Shown here: positions 27,805-37,050 of the stretch, piece after piece
How the letters are laid out: the number at the start of each line of letters is the position of its first letter
How positions within the stretch are numbered: position 1 is the stretch's first letter
Assembly: GCF_042646165.1 (NCBI RefSeq)
Contig: NZ_JBHRTC010000024.1
From: Microbaculum marinum
GTDB taxonomy: Bacteria > Pseudomonadota > Alphaproteobacteria > Rhizobiales > Tepidamorphaceae
Length of the DNA stretch: 64,000 bases
Strand: one strand, 5' to 3'
Translations under genes and position numbers: made by a program
The notes under the pieces: generated by a model
What the model was told of the DNA's origin: nothing
What the model saw: the letters and a program-made list of their open reading frames with translations, nothing else
The model's database searches: none

Positions 27805-28038
27805 ATGTCAGCGAATTCGCCTGCGTCCGATGCAGACGAGGACCTTCCCTACCGGATCGAGCTTTGGGATGCCGAAAGGTGTGGAGAGGTCGAGAGAGTA
27901 CTCGCGCGAGCCCTGAGCGCGCATCTCGCCCGTGCCATTTTCCATGCCGCGACGGAGGAGTATCCCGCACGCAGGATAACTCTATGCAGGGGTCCTGACA
28001 CGCTCGCCGATACCGCGGCCGATTCCGCCAGCGACTGA
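27805..28038 (+). CDS. Small conserved protein of unknown function, ELWDA family, copy 2
   Basis: A 77-residue paralog of the gene before it: DEDLPYRIELWDAE, VERVLARAL, AIFHAATEEYP and RRITLCRG align with the first copy. If the ATG at 27772 is used instead, the protein has 88 residues and overlaps copy 1 by 22 bases in another frame. I favour 27805 for the natural MSANSPASDADEDLPY opening with AGGG upstream. The two copies look like a tandem duplication, between two multi-PAS kinases. A role in signalling is only an inference from location. Confidence 0.6.
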   Translation: MSANSPASDADEDLPYRIELWDAERCGEVERVLARALSAHLARAIFHAATEEYPARRITLCRGPDTLADTAADSASD

Positions 28039-28319
28039 ACCGGCCCCAGCAGGATCGCGCACCTCTCGTCGCGGACTCCAGCCGCCCACTGATGGCATCG
28101 CGATATACCAAGCCGGCTGCTGCATCCGTCTTTACGAGCCGTTTCACTAATTTCGGATAATGTCAGTCACCGAAGGAACCATTCCCGTGCCACGGCGTTG
28201 CATCCTGCTGGCTGTGCGTTTCGGGGGAAGGTGAGTGAGTCCAGATCCAACATCGTCATGTATCCCGCGGCTCCCGCGAGAGTACTCACCGCCTTCGGGA
28301 CGGCGGAAGGTTACGCCCC

Positions 28320-30518
28320 ATGTCCACCGTTGAAGAATTTCCTGCCCCCGCAGGCAGACTGAGCGAATTCGATGCGCTCGTGGCGGCGTCGCCCACCGTG
28401 CTCGAGGCAATTCCAGGCGCTGTCTACATCTGCGACCATGAAGGATGGCTCGTCCGGTTCAATTCGGAAGCGGCTGCGCTGTGGGGCCGCTCCCCCGACC
28501 TGAACGGCTCCAGGGAGCGCTTCTGTGGCTCCCACCGCCTGTTAAAGACGGATGGAACGCCGCTACCGCATGCCGACTGCCCGATGGCGAATGCGGTGCG
28601 TTCGGGCGGCGACATGAGAAACGCCGAGGTCGTGATACAGCGCCCGGACGGCACCTTCTTCACCGCCTTGGCCAATATTCGCGCTCTGAAAGATCACCGG
28701 GGCAATGTGCAGGGCGCGATCAACTGCTTCCAGGACATATCGGCCCACAAGGCGATGGAAGAAGAGGTCGCTCGCAAGAACCGGGACCTGGAGGACTTCT
28801 TCGAAAACAGCGCAATCGGCCTCCACATCGTCAGTTCGGAAGGCACGATTCAGCGCGCCAATCAGGCCGAATTGGCACTTCTCGGGTACCCGGCGGACGA
28901 GTACATCGGCCGCCACATCGCAGAATTTCACGTCGACGCACCTGTGATCGGCGACATCCTGAACAGGCTTGCAAGCGGTGAGAAGCTGGACCGCTATCCG
29001 GCCCGCCTGCGGGCCAGGGACGGGTCGATCAAGCACGTGGTGATCACCTCGAACAGCCGTTTCGAGAATGGGAAGTTCGTGAACACGCGCTGCTTCACGA
29101 TGGACATGACGCATCTGTTTGAGTCAGAGCGTGCCCGTCGCGAAAGCGAGGAACGGCTGTCCGCGACCTATGAGGCAGCGACCGTCGGCATCGCCGAGGC
29201 CGACGAGACCGGTCGCCTGTCTCGCGTGAACGACGCCTTCTGCAGAATGCTGGGCCGTTCGCGCGAGCAACTCCTTCAGATGACCTTCTTCGACTATACG
29301 ATGGAGGAGGATCGGGAGGAGGATGCGACCTCCTTCGCCCGACAGGTGGGAGGAGAGCTGGACAACTACTCCGTCCGGAAACGGGCTCGCAAGCCGGATG
29401 GGGAGATTGTCTATCTCGATGTTCGCGCCTCCGCCGTCCGGGATGAGGAGGGGCGTTTCCGCTACGGCGTCCGTGTCATTCAGGACGTCACCGAATCCAA
29501 GCTCATGGAGGACCGCATCCGGGCAAGCGAGCAACGCATGCGCGATCTGCTCGAGGCACTGCCTGCAGCGGTCTACACGACAGATGCGAACGGTCGCGTG
29601 ACGTTCTTCAACCAGGCCTGCATCGACCTGGCCGGCCGGACCCCGCAGATCGGCGACGACTGGTGCATCTCGTGGCGGCTCTATACCGCCGACGGGGCCC
29701 CGTTGCCGCACGACCAGTGCCCGATGGCAGTGGCGCTGAAGGAGAACAGGCCGGTCCGTGGCGTCGAGGCGATGGCCGAGCGCCCTGACGGTACGCTGGT
29801 GCCCTTTGTGCCCTATCCGACCCCGTTGCACGACGCCAGCGGCAAGCTCGTCGGTGCAATCAACATGATGGTCGACATCACCGAGCGCAAACAGGCCGAA
29901 AATCGCCAGAAGACACTTATCGACGAGTTGAACCACAGGGTGAAGAACATGCTCGCCACGGTACAGTCGCTGGCAATGCAGACCGCGCGACATTCCGAGG
30001 GGTTGCAGGACTTCACCACGAGATACGAAAAGCGTCTGCTGGGCCTGGCGCGCGCGCATGATCTCCTGACGAAACGTCACTGGGAGGATGCGCCGCTCGA
30101 TTATCTGGTGCGCGCGATATTGCGCCCGCTGCTGGCGGGAGCGGACCAGAACGTGGAGATCCAGGGGCCGCCGATCACACTCAATCCAAGAGCTGCGCTC
30201 AGTCTCACCATGGCCCTGAACGAACTTGCCACCAACGCTGCGAAGTACGGTGCGTTCAGCTGCGAGGACGGTCGGCTTTCTCTCGTGTGGCAGCTGCGCG
30301 AGACGCAGGATCAGACCCTGGTGGACCTGATTTGGCAGGAACTTGAGGGGCCTCCGGTGGTGGCACCGGTACGGCGCGGGTTCGGCAGCCGCCTCATCGA
30401 GCGGTGCATAGAGCGCGATCTCAGCGGGGAGCTTGATCTGGCTTTCGAGCCGCACGGGCTGTCTTGCCGTCTGACCTTTCCCATCGGGACTGCGGCACGT
30501 GTGACCCCGAATGGCTGA
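28320..30518 (+). CDS. HWE-family sensor histidine kinase with four PAS domains
   Basis: A 732-residue cytoplasmic kinase. PAS domains lie near 20-140, 150-265, 285-395 and 405-520; the first and last share an unusual TDGTPLPHADCPMA-type loop. The kinase core starts at about 528 with ELNHRVKNMLATVQS, phosphoacceptor His539. NELATNAAKYGA is the N box, and the LIWQE segment is the W-x-E motif that names the HWE family. GFGSRLIER near the end forms the glycine box. No membrane segments are present. The last 8 bases overlap a single-domain response regulator gene, its likely partner. Ligand or light sensing cannot be told from the PAS sequences. Confidence 0.93.
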   Translation: MSTVEEFPAPAGRLSEFDALVAASPTVLEAIPGAVYICDHEGWLVRFNSEAAALWGRSPDLNGSRERFCGSHRLLKTDGTPLPHADCPMANAVRSGGDMRNAEVVIQRPDGTFFTALANIRALKDHRGNVQGAINCFQDISAHKAMEEEVARKNRDLEDFFENSAIGLHIVSSEGTIQRANQAELALLGYPADEYIGRHIAEFHVDAPVIGDILNRLASGEKLDRYPARLRARDGSIKHVVITSNSRFENGKFVNTRCFTMDMTHLFESERARRESEERLSATYEAATVGIAEADETGRLSRVNDAFCRMLGRSREQLLQMTFFDYTMEEDREEDATSFARQVGGELDNYSVRKRARKPDGEIVYLDVRASAVRDEEGRFRYGVRVIQDVTESKLMEDRIRASEQRMRDLLEALPAAVYTTDANGRVTFFNQACIDLAGRTPQIGDDWCISWRLYTADGAPLPHDQCPMAVALKENRPVRGVEAMAERPDGTLVPFVPYPTPLHDASGKLVGAINMMVDITERKQAENRQKTLIDELNHRVKNMLATVQSLAMQTARHSEGLQDFTTRYEKRLLGLARAHDLLTKRHWEDAPLDYLVRAILRPLLAGADQNVEIQGPPITLNPRAALSLTMALNELATNAAKYGAFSCEDGRLSLVWQLRETQDQTLVDLIWQELEGPPVVAPVRRGFGSRLIERCIERDLSGELDLAFEPHGLSCRLTFPIGTAARVTPNG

Positions 30519-30936
30519 GCTTGCCGGCCTGCGCGTACTCGTGGTCGAGGACGAGGGTATGGTGGCCCTTCTCATCGAGGGGATGCTGGCGGATCTCGGC
30601 TGCGACGTCGTCGCATCTGCGGCGTCCCTGTCCAGGGCCGTTGCCGCGGCGAGAGATGAAGCGATCGATTTCGCGCTCCTTGACGTGAACCTCGATGGAC
30701 ATCTGGTTTTCCCCGCCGCCGAGATCCTGCGCGCGCGCGGGATCCCGTTCGTGTTCAGCACGGGATACGGGCGCGTCGCACTGCTGGAGAACTTCAAGGA
30801 GTATCAGGTTCTGAACAAACCGTTCGCGATCGAAGAGCTCAGAGAAGCTCGAGATTGCGTTGAAGGGATAGCCCCGGACAACGTCGGCCTGGGGTGCATG
30901 TCCGTCAGGGTGCCGGTTGCGTATAGCCGAGCGTGA
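30511..30936 (+). CDS. Single-domain response regulator
   Basis: A 141-residue receiver domain. Glu13/Asp14 form the acidic pocket (VVEDEG), Asp58 in FALLDVNLDG is the phosphoacceptor, Thr84 in FSTGYG and Lys103 in NKPF complete the switch. No output domain is present; a 30-residue tail follows. It overlaps the HWE kinase gene by 8 bases, and HWE-receiver pairs in alphaproteobacteria often relay phosphate to general-stress or motility outputs. Its 3' end overlaps the convergent sulfotransferase gene by 32 bases, so the tail may be of recent origin. Confidence 0.9.
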   Translation: MAELAGLRVLVVEDEGMVALLIEGMLADLGCDVVASAASLSRAVAAARDEAIDFALLDVNLDGHLVFPAAEILRARGIPFVFSTGYGRVALLENFKEYQVLNKPFAIEELREARDCVEGIAPDNVGLGCMSVRVPVAYSRA

Positions 30937-31720
30937 ACCCTGAACGGTCGGACTGGCGTGCCCGCTGGAAAAGATCCCTGAAGCGGCGGTTCTTTTCCGT
31001 CCGGACGATCCGGAATTCCGTTTCAACGACCGGCGCGGGTGGCGCCTCTCGGCCGAGGTGGGCGAAGATGTCCGCCAGGACGCTGGCGGGGTCGGCTTCC
31101 AGATCCTCGTAATAGATTCGCAGTGGTCGAATGTCTTCCGAAGAAAAGAACTGTTCCCATGCGTTTTCCAGAGACAGGATGTGGCTGAGATGCATGTTGA
31201 TGCCGTCGAGGGAAAAGGGAACATCCTTAACCGCCTGCCTATGTTCTGTATAGGTCGTGTGAAAATACCGGGACTCCGTCGCGATATAGCGCGAGATGGC
31301 CTGGTCCAGCCGGTCGCGTCGCGACAGGTAGACGTAGTGGGCGCCGGTGAAATAATGCGCGTACGCGCCGAGGTAGTATAACGGCAGAAACTGCATCCAG
31401 TCCGCCTTGGCGGAAAAAATACCGTCCCCCGTAATGTTGACGTCTATACGATTTCGAACGAAGTCCTCGAACGTAGTTAGACCAAACTTGCTCGTGATCT
31501 TCTCTATCGATCCGCCGGTATAGCGGAACTGCTCGTGGGCGAGACCCAGCCCGTTGTCCCGCAGCACCGATCCAAGATACTGGCTCCCGGAGCGCGGGGT
31601 CATGCAGACGATAAGCATGGTCAGCTCGTCGTAGCCGCGGCCGCGAAAGGGCGGCGTGGCGACAACCTTGGCGATCGCATCACAGGTTCGTCTGACGTGC
31701 GCGTCATGGGCTCCGAACAC
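30905..31720 (-). CDS. Stf0-type sulfotransferase
   Basis: A 271-residue protein of the Stf0 family, whose best-known member is the mycobacterial trehalose 2-sulfotransferase. The PAPS 5'-phosphosulfate loop is in MTPRSGSQYLGSVL near residues 40-53. VYLSRRDRLDQAISRYIA near 138-155 is the 3'-phosphate site, and the late YYEDLEADP is typical. GTG start at 31720 with AAGGAG 8 bases upstream. It transfers sulfate from PAPS to a hydroxyl of a sugar or lipid in the cytoplasm. It ends the minus arm of the envelope-modification locus and overlaps the response regulator gene tail-to-tail. Confidence 0.88.
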   Translation of the reverse strand: MFGAHDAHVRRTCDAIAKVVATPPFRGRGYDELTMLIVCMTPRSGSQYLGSVLRDNGLGLAHEQFRYTGGSIEKITSKFGLTTFEDFVRNRIDVNITGDGIFSAKADWMQFLPLYYLGAYAHYFTGAHYVYLSRRDRLDQAISRYIATESRYFHTTYTEHRQAVKDVPFSLDGINMHLSHILSLENAWEQFFSSEDIRPLRIYYEDLEADPASVLADIFAHLGREAPPAPVVETEFRIVRTEKNRRFRDLFQRARQSDRSGFTLGYTQPAP

Positions 31721-31788
31721 GCTGGAATCTCCTTATGGATCGCAGGGAGCCGGCAACTGCCGGGGCAGGGCATGATCCGGCATTGCGG

Positions 31789-33381
31789 TCATACCGCGTC
31801 GAGCATTTCCGTCGTGAAACCGTTGCTCCAGGCCTTTGCAAGCCAGTCGTCGGCCGCCTGCCCCTGCTCGTCGCCGAGCCAGCCGTTCCTGCACATCAGC
31901 GAGAACGTGTATTGGGCAAGCGGATTTTCCTTCACGGCAGCAGTCCCGGTCCATTTCATGGCGTCGTCTCGCGTTTCCACTTCCAACCGGCCGGAATAGA
32001 CCAGCCAGCCGTAACGCCCCGCCGCCTCGATGTCCCCTCTCTCCGCGGCTCGGAGAAGGAAGAATGCGCCGAGCAGCTTCTTCGCACGGTCGTCACCGGC
32101 AGACCGGAGAAGTTCGGTGGCGATCATGTTGTAGAGCTTGCCGGTGTCCTTGCCGGTCCGCACGAGGCCGAGGGTTTCCCGCACCAGCGCGAGGGTCTCC
32201 TCATCGAGGCTTTCGGCCTGACTTTCCCGCACCAGCATATGCCTGAACTTCTCGCCCGTAAGGATCGACGCCGGAACGTCCCCCGCCGGTCGATTGCCGG
32301 CCGCCGGCGAGATCATGCTCGGTCTGATCAACAGCTCTGCATCGGGTGCCTGGCGCTGCCATTCTCCGAGGGTCTCGACATCGGCCTCACCCCACACGGG
32401 GAGGGCGTCCATGCCGTTCGACCTCAGATCGGCGAGAATGCGGCGATAGCTGCGGCCAAGCTCGCTGTCATCTTCGAACGCCCCCTCGACCAGCCTGTCC
32501 AGTGCCGCCTGACTATTGAACGTCGCGATCCTGACCGTGAAGCGCGACGCGACCGATCCGATCCGCACAGCACCGCATTGTTCGCCGCCCAATACACCTC
32601 GCACCGTCAGATGAGGGGTGGCGGCGGTCCGGCGGTCGATCACCTCAATGTTGTTGAACAGGTTCAGCCAGTAGAATGCCAGGACATAGAGAATGCATTC
32701 CGGTATGGCGCGGCCTTCTCCCACCACCCGCATGACATGGGTGGAGAGGCCGAGAATGTTGACGCGTTCGTAGAGTTCCGACAGGCGCGGAAACGCCTCG
32801 AGGAAGGGATGCGTCCACAATCGCTGTTCGGCGCCAAAGCCACGGAAGAGCGAGTCGTACACGCCGTTGAAGTGGATCATCTTGAGGATGTCCCGCTTCA
32901 TGCCGAAGAATGCGAAATCGGCGGCGTAGAATGGAACGCTCGCCACCACCGCCATGGCGACGACGCGGCGATCGAACACGGGCGCCACGGTCCCGGCTCT
33001 CCGTGTCGGCTGCGGTCCACGTTCGAGGCTGGGACGAAAGAGCCGCAGGATATGTGCGGTGCGGTCCGTCCTCAACTTCCAGACGGCCGCGTCGTCGGGA
33101 ATGGCCTGCAGGCCCCGCAACATCGCCTTGTGCTGCGCCCATGTGCTCCCTGTCAGATTGTGTTTCGGAGGCTCGGTCTCGACCACGCTTACCTCCAGCC
33201 GGCGCAGTTCGGCCCGGAGGCCCGGAATCGTGTCGATTTCCCCGAACCAGGTCGAAACCACTATGCCGTCGAGCAGGCCGTCCGACCGGGCCTCGAGCAT
33301 CTGAGCAAGCGTTATCCTGAACTCGAGCTCGTCACGCAGCAGGCCGCACACGAGTGCGTGGTTTGGAGGGGCGTCGTTCAT
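31789..33381 (-). CDS. WavE-like LPS biosynthesis protein with C-terminal Sel1-like repeats (copy B)
   Basis: A 530-residue two-part protein. Residues 1-300 resemble WavE-type LPS-biosynthesis proteins: VCGLLRDELEFRITLAQML opening, GIVVSTWFGEI, and a WKLRTDR motif near residue 85. The C-terminal region (about 440-530) consists of Sel1-like helical pairs (AAERGDIEAAGRYGWLVYSG). It is a paralog of the gene at 33644-35302. The ATG at 33381, preceded by CCGGAGG, is preferred over a TTG 10 codons upstream. It is probably a cytoplasmic glycosyltransferase-like enzyme; no catalytic assignment is proven. Confidence 0.75.
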   Translation of the reverse strand: MNDAPPNHALVCGLLRDELEFRITLAQMLEARSDGLLDGIVVSTWFGEIDTIPGLRAELRRLEVSVVETEPPKHNLTGSTWAQHKAMLRGLQAIPDDAAVWKLRTDRTAHILRLFRPSLERGPQPTRRAGTVAPVFDRRVVAMAVVASVPFYAADFAFFGMKRDILKMIHFNGVYDSLFRGFGAEQRLWTHPFLEAFPRLSELYERVNILGLSTHVMRVVGEGRAIPECILYVLAFYWLNLFNNIEVIDRRTAATPHLTVRGVLGGEQCGAVRIGSVASRFTVRIATFNSQAALDRLVEGAFEDDSELGRSYRRILADLRSNGMDALPVWGEADVETLGEWQRQAPDAELLIRPSMISPAAGNRPAGDVPASILTGEKFRHMLVRESQAESLDEETLALVRETLGLVRTGKDTGKLYNMIATELLRSAGDDRAKKLLGAFFLLRAAERGDIEAAGRYGWLVYSGRLEVETRDDAMKWTGTAAVKENPLAQYTFSLMCRNGWLGDEQGQAADDWLAKAWSNGFTTEMLDAV

Positions 33382-33643
33382 CGGGGCGGCTACGATCCTC
33401 CGGAGGGTCAAACGGCGGGACAGGACTTATATCGCGGACCGTATCTGTTTTCAGCGCCTGATCTCAGGAACCGTGGTCCGAAGAATAGCTATGAGGCCGT
33501 CTTTATCGAGGCTCAGTGGGGACCAACGCCTGCGGTGGCGTCGTACAGCAAACCAACTCCCTGAATCCCAAATACATCTGACGACTCGGATCCTTGCATG
33601 TGCTCATGGGTAGACGGTGGCGAGCCGGCGTCCTCGGCCAAGG

Positions 33644-35302
33644 CTAGGCAGGCAGTTCCGGTGTGCCGGTCCCCTGTCCGGCCAGTTCCATCCAGTCTTC
33701 CCAGCTGTCGCTTACCGACGTGATCGGATGATCCCGCAGCAGCAGCGCCAGCTCCCGCTGAGCCGCCTGGTCGCCCCGCAGCGCGGCCTTGCGGTACCAC
33801 CCCGCGGCGCCCTCGAGATCACCGTCCTGCTTCAGGAGGTCGGCCCAGGCCGTTTCGGCGGGGCGGTGCCGCGCCTCCGCCGACAGATGCAGCCAGTATC
33901 GGGCCCGGCCTTCGTCCGGTTGCACGGAGTCGCCGTTGCGAAACATTTCGGAAAGGTTGAAGTACAGGGTGGCCAGATCGATTTCGTGACAATGCCCGGC
34001 AAGGTATTCTTGAACGAACGCTCGCTCTTCCGGCATCTGCCTTCCGGAAGTGTCCGGCTCCAGGTGGATGTCCAGCGGTGCGTCCACCATGTCGAGAGGC
34101 TCCCGGACGCAGGTGGCGATCCGCAGCATGCTGTCCTTGCTGCCGTTCAACGGACTGTCCGGAAACCAGGTGCTGCCGATTTTCCTGATCTCTTCGTCGG
34201 AGATGTTCCGCTCCGCGTGAACCGGATCGGCCATGCGGGCGAAGGCGGCCTTCAGGTGGTCTCCGCCGTTGTTGGACGGAAATTGCCCGTGCGCAGCCGC
34301 TGCGACCGCAGCGTTGCTGTAGCAGGCGACGTGCTTCGTCATGGTCATGGGAATGACGTTGGCGATCTTGCTATCGTCGAAGCCGAATAGTTGTCGAACA
34401 GTCGCCACGCCGTCGTACCTGTCGGGTGAAACGATCTCGAAATTCTCGTGAATGCACACGATATTGGCCGCGATCGCGTCCAGAACGACCTCCGGAATCG
34501 CGTCGAACCGCCCCCCCTCGACCATGTCGATTACGTGCCGTGACATCGCCCGGCAGTTGAACAGTTCGAAGTACTGCCTGAAGACGTTGAGCTGGAACAG
34601 GAACGGTCGCGAGAACCAGCGGATTTCGGCGTTCATGCTGCCGGGAAAGAACGTCCAGTCGTACATCTGGTCCATGTGCGACAGGCGCAACAGGTCGCCC
34701 TTCAGGCCGTAGAACACGATGTCGGAATGATTGAACGGCATCGAGACCGACGCCGCCTGAATCGAGATGCGGCGGGTCATCGAACGAAACATCGAGGGCG
34801 CCGCAGACACCGGGGCGGGGCCCGCTTTGAGGCGGTCGATGAAGAAATGCAGGCGGTGGACCGCCTTGTCGGACCGCATCTTGAGGATCGCCACGCCGTC
34901 CGGGCACTGCATTGCTCCCGCCTGAAACAGCCGGTGCTGGCGAAACGTCTGCCCGTTCCCACCCTCCCGCATCTGGGGAACCTCGACGACGGCGATGTTT
35001 CTGCGGATCAGGTCCGACCTCAACTCGGGCGTCTCGCGGAACGCGTCGCTCCACGTCGCGACGACGATCCCGTGCAGCAGTCCCTGGTCGCGAAGCTTCA
35101 GTATGGCATTCAGCGTGATCGTGAATTCAAGCGGCGAACGGATCGCGCCGCAGACGACCGCCCAGTTCTGCATCGCCCGATGAGCCTCGGTTCCCGCGGT
35201 CATGAGGCGGCCGGCCGTAGGCAGTCCGAACCGGCGAGGCGACGATCCGGTGGCGGCCCGGGCGGTCTCGGGGCGGATGGCGAAGTCTTCAGGCGACGTC
35301 AC
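33644..35302 (-). CDS. WavE-like LPS biosynthesis protein with C-terminal Sel1-like repeats (copy A)
   Basis: A 552-residue paralog of the gene at 31789. Shared features are VVCGAIRSPLEFTITLNAIL, GLLHGIVVATW and ILKMRSDK, the equivalent of the WavE K-I-R-S-D motif. The C-terminus has Sel1-like units (EGRARYWLHLSAEA, LEGAAGWYRKAALRGDQAAQ). I chose the GTG at 35302, preceded by AAAGGA with correct spacing; the frame runs 12 codons further to the stop of the SGNH gene. Function probably in assembling or decorating a surface glycan. The 262-base gap between the two copies contains nothing I recognise. Confidence 0.75.
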   Translation of the reverse strand: MTSPEDFAIRPETARAATGSSPRRFGLPTAGRLMTAGTEAHRAMQNWAVVCGAIRSPLEFTITLNAILKLRDQGLLHGIVVATWSDAFRETPELRSDLIRRNIAVVEVPQMREGGNGQTFRQHRLFQAGAMQCPDGVAILKMRSDKAVHRLHFFIDRLKAGPAPVSAAPSMFRSMTRRISIQAASVSMPFNHSDIVFYGLKGDLLRLSHMDQMYDWTFFPGSMNAEIRWFSRPFLFQLNVFRQYFELFNCRAMSRHVIDMVEGGRFDAIPEVVLDAIAANIVCIHENFEIVSPDRYDGVATVRQLFGFDDSKIANVIPMTMTKHVACYSNAAVAAAAHGQFPSNNGGDHLKAAFARMADPVHAERNISDEEIRKIGSTWFPDSPLNGSKDSMLRIATCVREPLDMVDAPLDIHLEPDTSGRQMPEERAFVQEYLAGHCHEIDLATLYFNLSEMFRNGDSVQPDEGRARYWLHLSAEARHRPAETAWADLLKQDGDLEGAAGWYRKAALRGDQAAQRELALLLRDHPITSVSDSWEDWMELAGQGTGTPELPA

Positions 35303-35338
35303 GGGTGATCCTTTCGGAGCGGACCGGCGCCCGTCCAC

Positions 35339-36031
35339 TCATACCTGCAGGCCGAGCAGTCGGCAGCATTGCCCGGCGACTTCCCTGCCCCACTCCGCAT
35401 TGGCGTGGAAGATGTCGCCGTCCACGTCGGACCAGTACTGCCGCCTCAGCATACCGGACGGATCGCAGGTGGTCTCGGTCACATCCACGATCTGCACCCC
35501 AACCGCCCCAACAGCGGTGGTGATGTGGTGGCGGACCTCGTGGAAAAGCTCGCTTTCATGCAGTTCGTTCGAACGCAGGGCGGGCGGCACGACGAACAGG
35601 ACGGTCTTCCCCGCCTCCGCCAGGCGGCGGTAGAAGTCGAGGATATGCGTGTAGTAGTGGTCGAGTTGGACGGCGAGCAACTGGCTCGACATGAAGTACC
35701 GGGCGCCGCCGGGAACGGGATGGTATTCGTACCATGAAAAGAAGTTGGCGGTCGGGGTCATGCCGGACAGGGACGTCACCATCGGCAGCCCGACATCCAG
35801 CACGTTGCCGCCATCGAACCCCGCCGATGCGGCATAGCGCTGGAACTCGGCCTGCGTGTCCGATCCCACGAAGCGCAGCGGATCCGCGCCGGTATGAAAG
35901 CATGCCGGCCAGTAGAGCCCCATCAGCGGCAGTCGTCCGCCGCGCACCGAGATGCCGGGACCGAGCGCCCGGAATCCCTGCAGTATGGGGTTGGTGTGGC
36001 TGTCGCCGAAGACGAAGAGGCGCGGATTCAT
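35339..36031 (-). CDS. SGNH-fold hydrolase/esterase-like protein
   Basis: A 230-residue cytoplasmic protein. Block I reads FVFGDSH (residues 6-12, nucleophile Ser11), and a C-terminal DGDIFHAN with Asp and His three residues apart is compatible with block V. Such proteins act as esterases or acyltransferases on carbohydrates. No signal peptide or membrane segment. It overlaps the GSCFA gene by 4 bases (ATGA), so the two are co-translated. Its likely role is acyl or sugar-ester chemistry in the same locus. Confidence 0.7.
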   Translation of the reverse strand: MNPRLFVFGDSHTNPILQGFRALGPGISVRGGRLPLMGLYWPACFHTGADPLRFVGSDTQAEFQRYAASAGFDGGNVLDVGLPMVTSLSGMTPTANFFSWYEYHPVPGGARYFMSSQLLAVQLDHYYTHILDFYRRLAEAGKTVLFVVPPALRSNELHESELFHEVRHHITTAVGAVGVQIVDVTETTCDPSGMLRRQYWSDVDGDIFHANAEWGREVAGQCCRLLGLQV

Positions 36032-37050
36032 GAGGGGCCTTCTCGGTCCTCGCCCTTCGCCGCCTCGGTCATCAGGTCGTCGCAGATTTCCTGCTGCCGC
36101 GCCATCAGCATCTCGGCTGCCTCGCGGGCAAGTCTCAGCGCCGGGTCCTCGGCCCCGGCCAGCATCTCGACGCTGCCTTCGCCATGCTCGCTGAAGAACG
36201 CATCCATCGCCATTTCCAGGTCCTCGTCCAGCCGACCGTCCCCCGTCCGGACGGCGAACGGGACGTCCGAGGAGGTCGCGGGTTCGCCGGTACGCAGGTA
36301 GTCGATGCAGTCGTAGCGGGCACGAAGGGTCTCCGCGGCGGTCCGAAGCACCTCTCTTGCGGAGTTCGTGGCGCTCGTCCCGCTCCTGTCATCGGTCATT
36401 TCGACGGCAGACGCGGGGGAATCGGTCAGGATGAACTTGATGTCGGGGTTTGCGCCGCGGACGATGGCCATAAAGGCCTCGAAATCCGCGACGACGTCAT
36501 CGGCCGCGAAGACGACATGCTCATACGTCTCCGGGTCGAAAGTGCCGGCGACCGTGCCCGGCCGCATCGGATGGACGAGGCCGTCGGCGCGCGATCGCCA
36601 GGCTTCCGTCCGGCCGAGCGCGAAAACAAGCACATGCGCCTCTTCGAACAGCCGGCGCACATTGCGAAGATGGCTGTCGCGGCAATGGCCGACTTCTTCC
36701 GCAGAGACATAGCCGTTCGGCTCGACCACCGGGCGAAAGACATCGTAGAAGCGGCCGTCACTTTCCCAGATCGTCTCCTCGAACGTGCGCAGCCCGAACG
36801 CGCGTTCGGCAAGCTGCCGGAGTTGGGCCACCGTCGGAATCCGGCCGTAGCGGGCGGAGAACTGACCGAATCCGAATTCGTCGTGCCGCTGCGGCGGCAG
36901 CATCGCGGGTGCGGGTTCGGCATCGAAATAGTTGCAGTTGCGCGAGATCAGCTCCCGGCGGATAGTCCGTGCGAAGTCGCTTCCGGCCGTTGCCACGCGC
37001 GCTCCATCCGGAAATCGAAGATCGAATTTTCGACTGTAGGATGTATTCAT
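36028..37050 (-). CDS. GSCFA domain protein (variant lacking the signature Cys)
   Basis: A 340-residue protein matching the GSCFA family, typically in polysaccharide loci. It has the FGFGQFSARYGRIPTVAQLRQ-type opening (first part near residues 58-70), VFALGRTEAWRSR near 145-157, and ILTDSPASA near 209. The family name comes from a GSCFA motif; here that segment is AGSDFA (residues 22-27), with Asp replacing Cys. It is SGNH-related in fold. First gene of the minus arm, divergent from the nucleotidyltransferase-kinase gene at 37202. Confidence 0.78.
   Translation of the reverse strand: MNTSYSRKFDLRFPDGARVATAGSDFARTIRRELISRNCNYFDAEPAPAMLPPQRHDEFGFGQFSARYGRIPTVAQLRQLAERAFGLRTFEETIWESDGRFYDVFRPVVEPNGYVSAEEVGHCRDSHLRNVRRLFEEAHVLVFALGRTEAWRSRADGLVHPMRPGTVAGTFDPETYEHVVFAADDVVADFEAFMAIVRGANPDIKFILTDSPASAVEMTDDRSGTSATNSAREVLRTAAETLRARYDCIDYLRTGEPATSSDVPFAVRTGDGRLDEDLEMAMDAFFSEHGEGSVEMLAGAEDPALRLAREAAEMLMARQQEICDDLMTEAAKGEDREGPS

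Noticed and set aside
16486..30936. Region 2 as a prophage or integrative element
   Set aside because: No integrase, transposase, tRNA, attachment repeats or phage genes were seen; only looser packing distinguishes it.
35306..35334. TGATCC on the plus strand as another RpoE-type promoter
   Set aside because: After 18 bases there is no TA element, and no plus-strand gene starts downstream.
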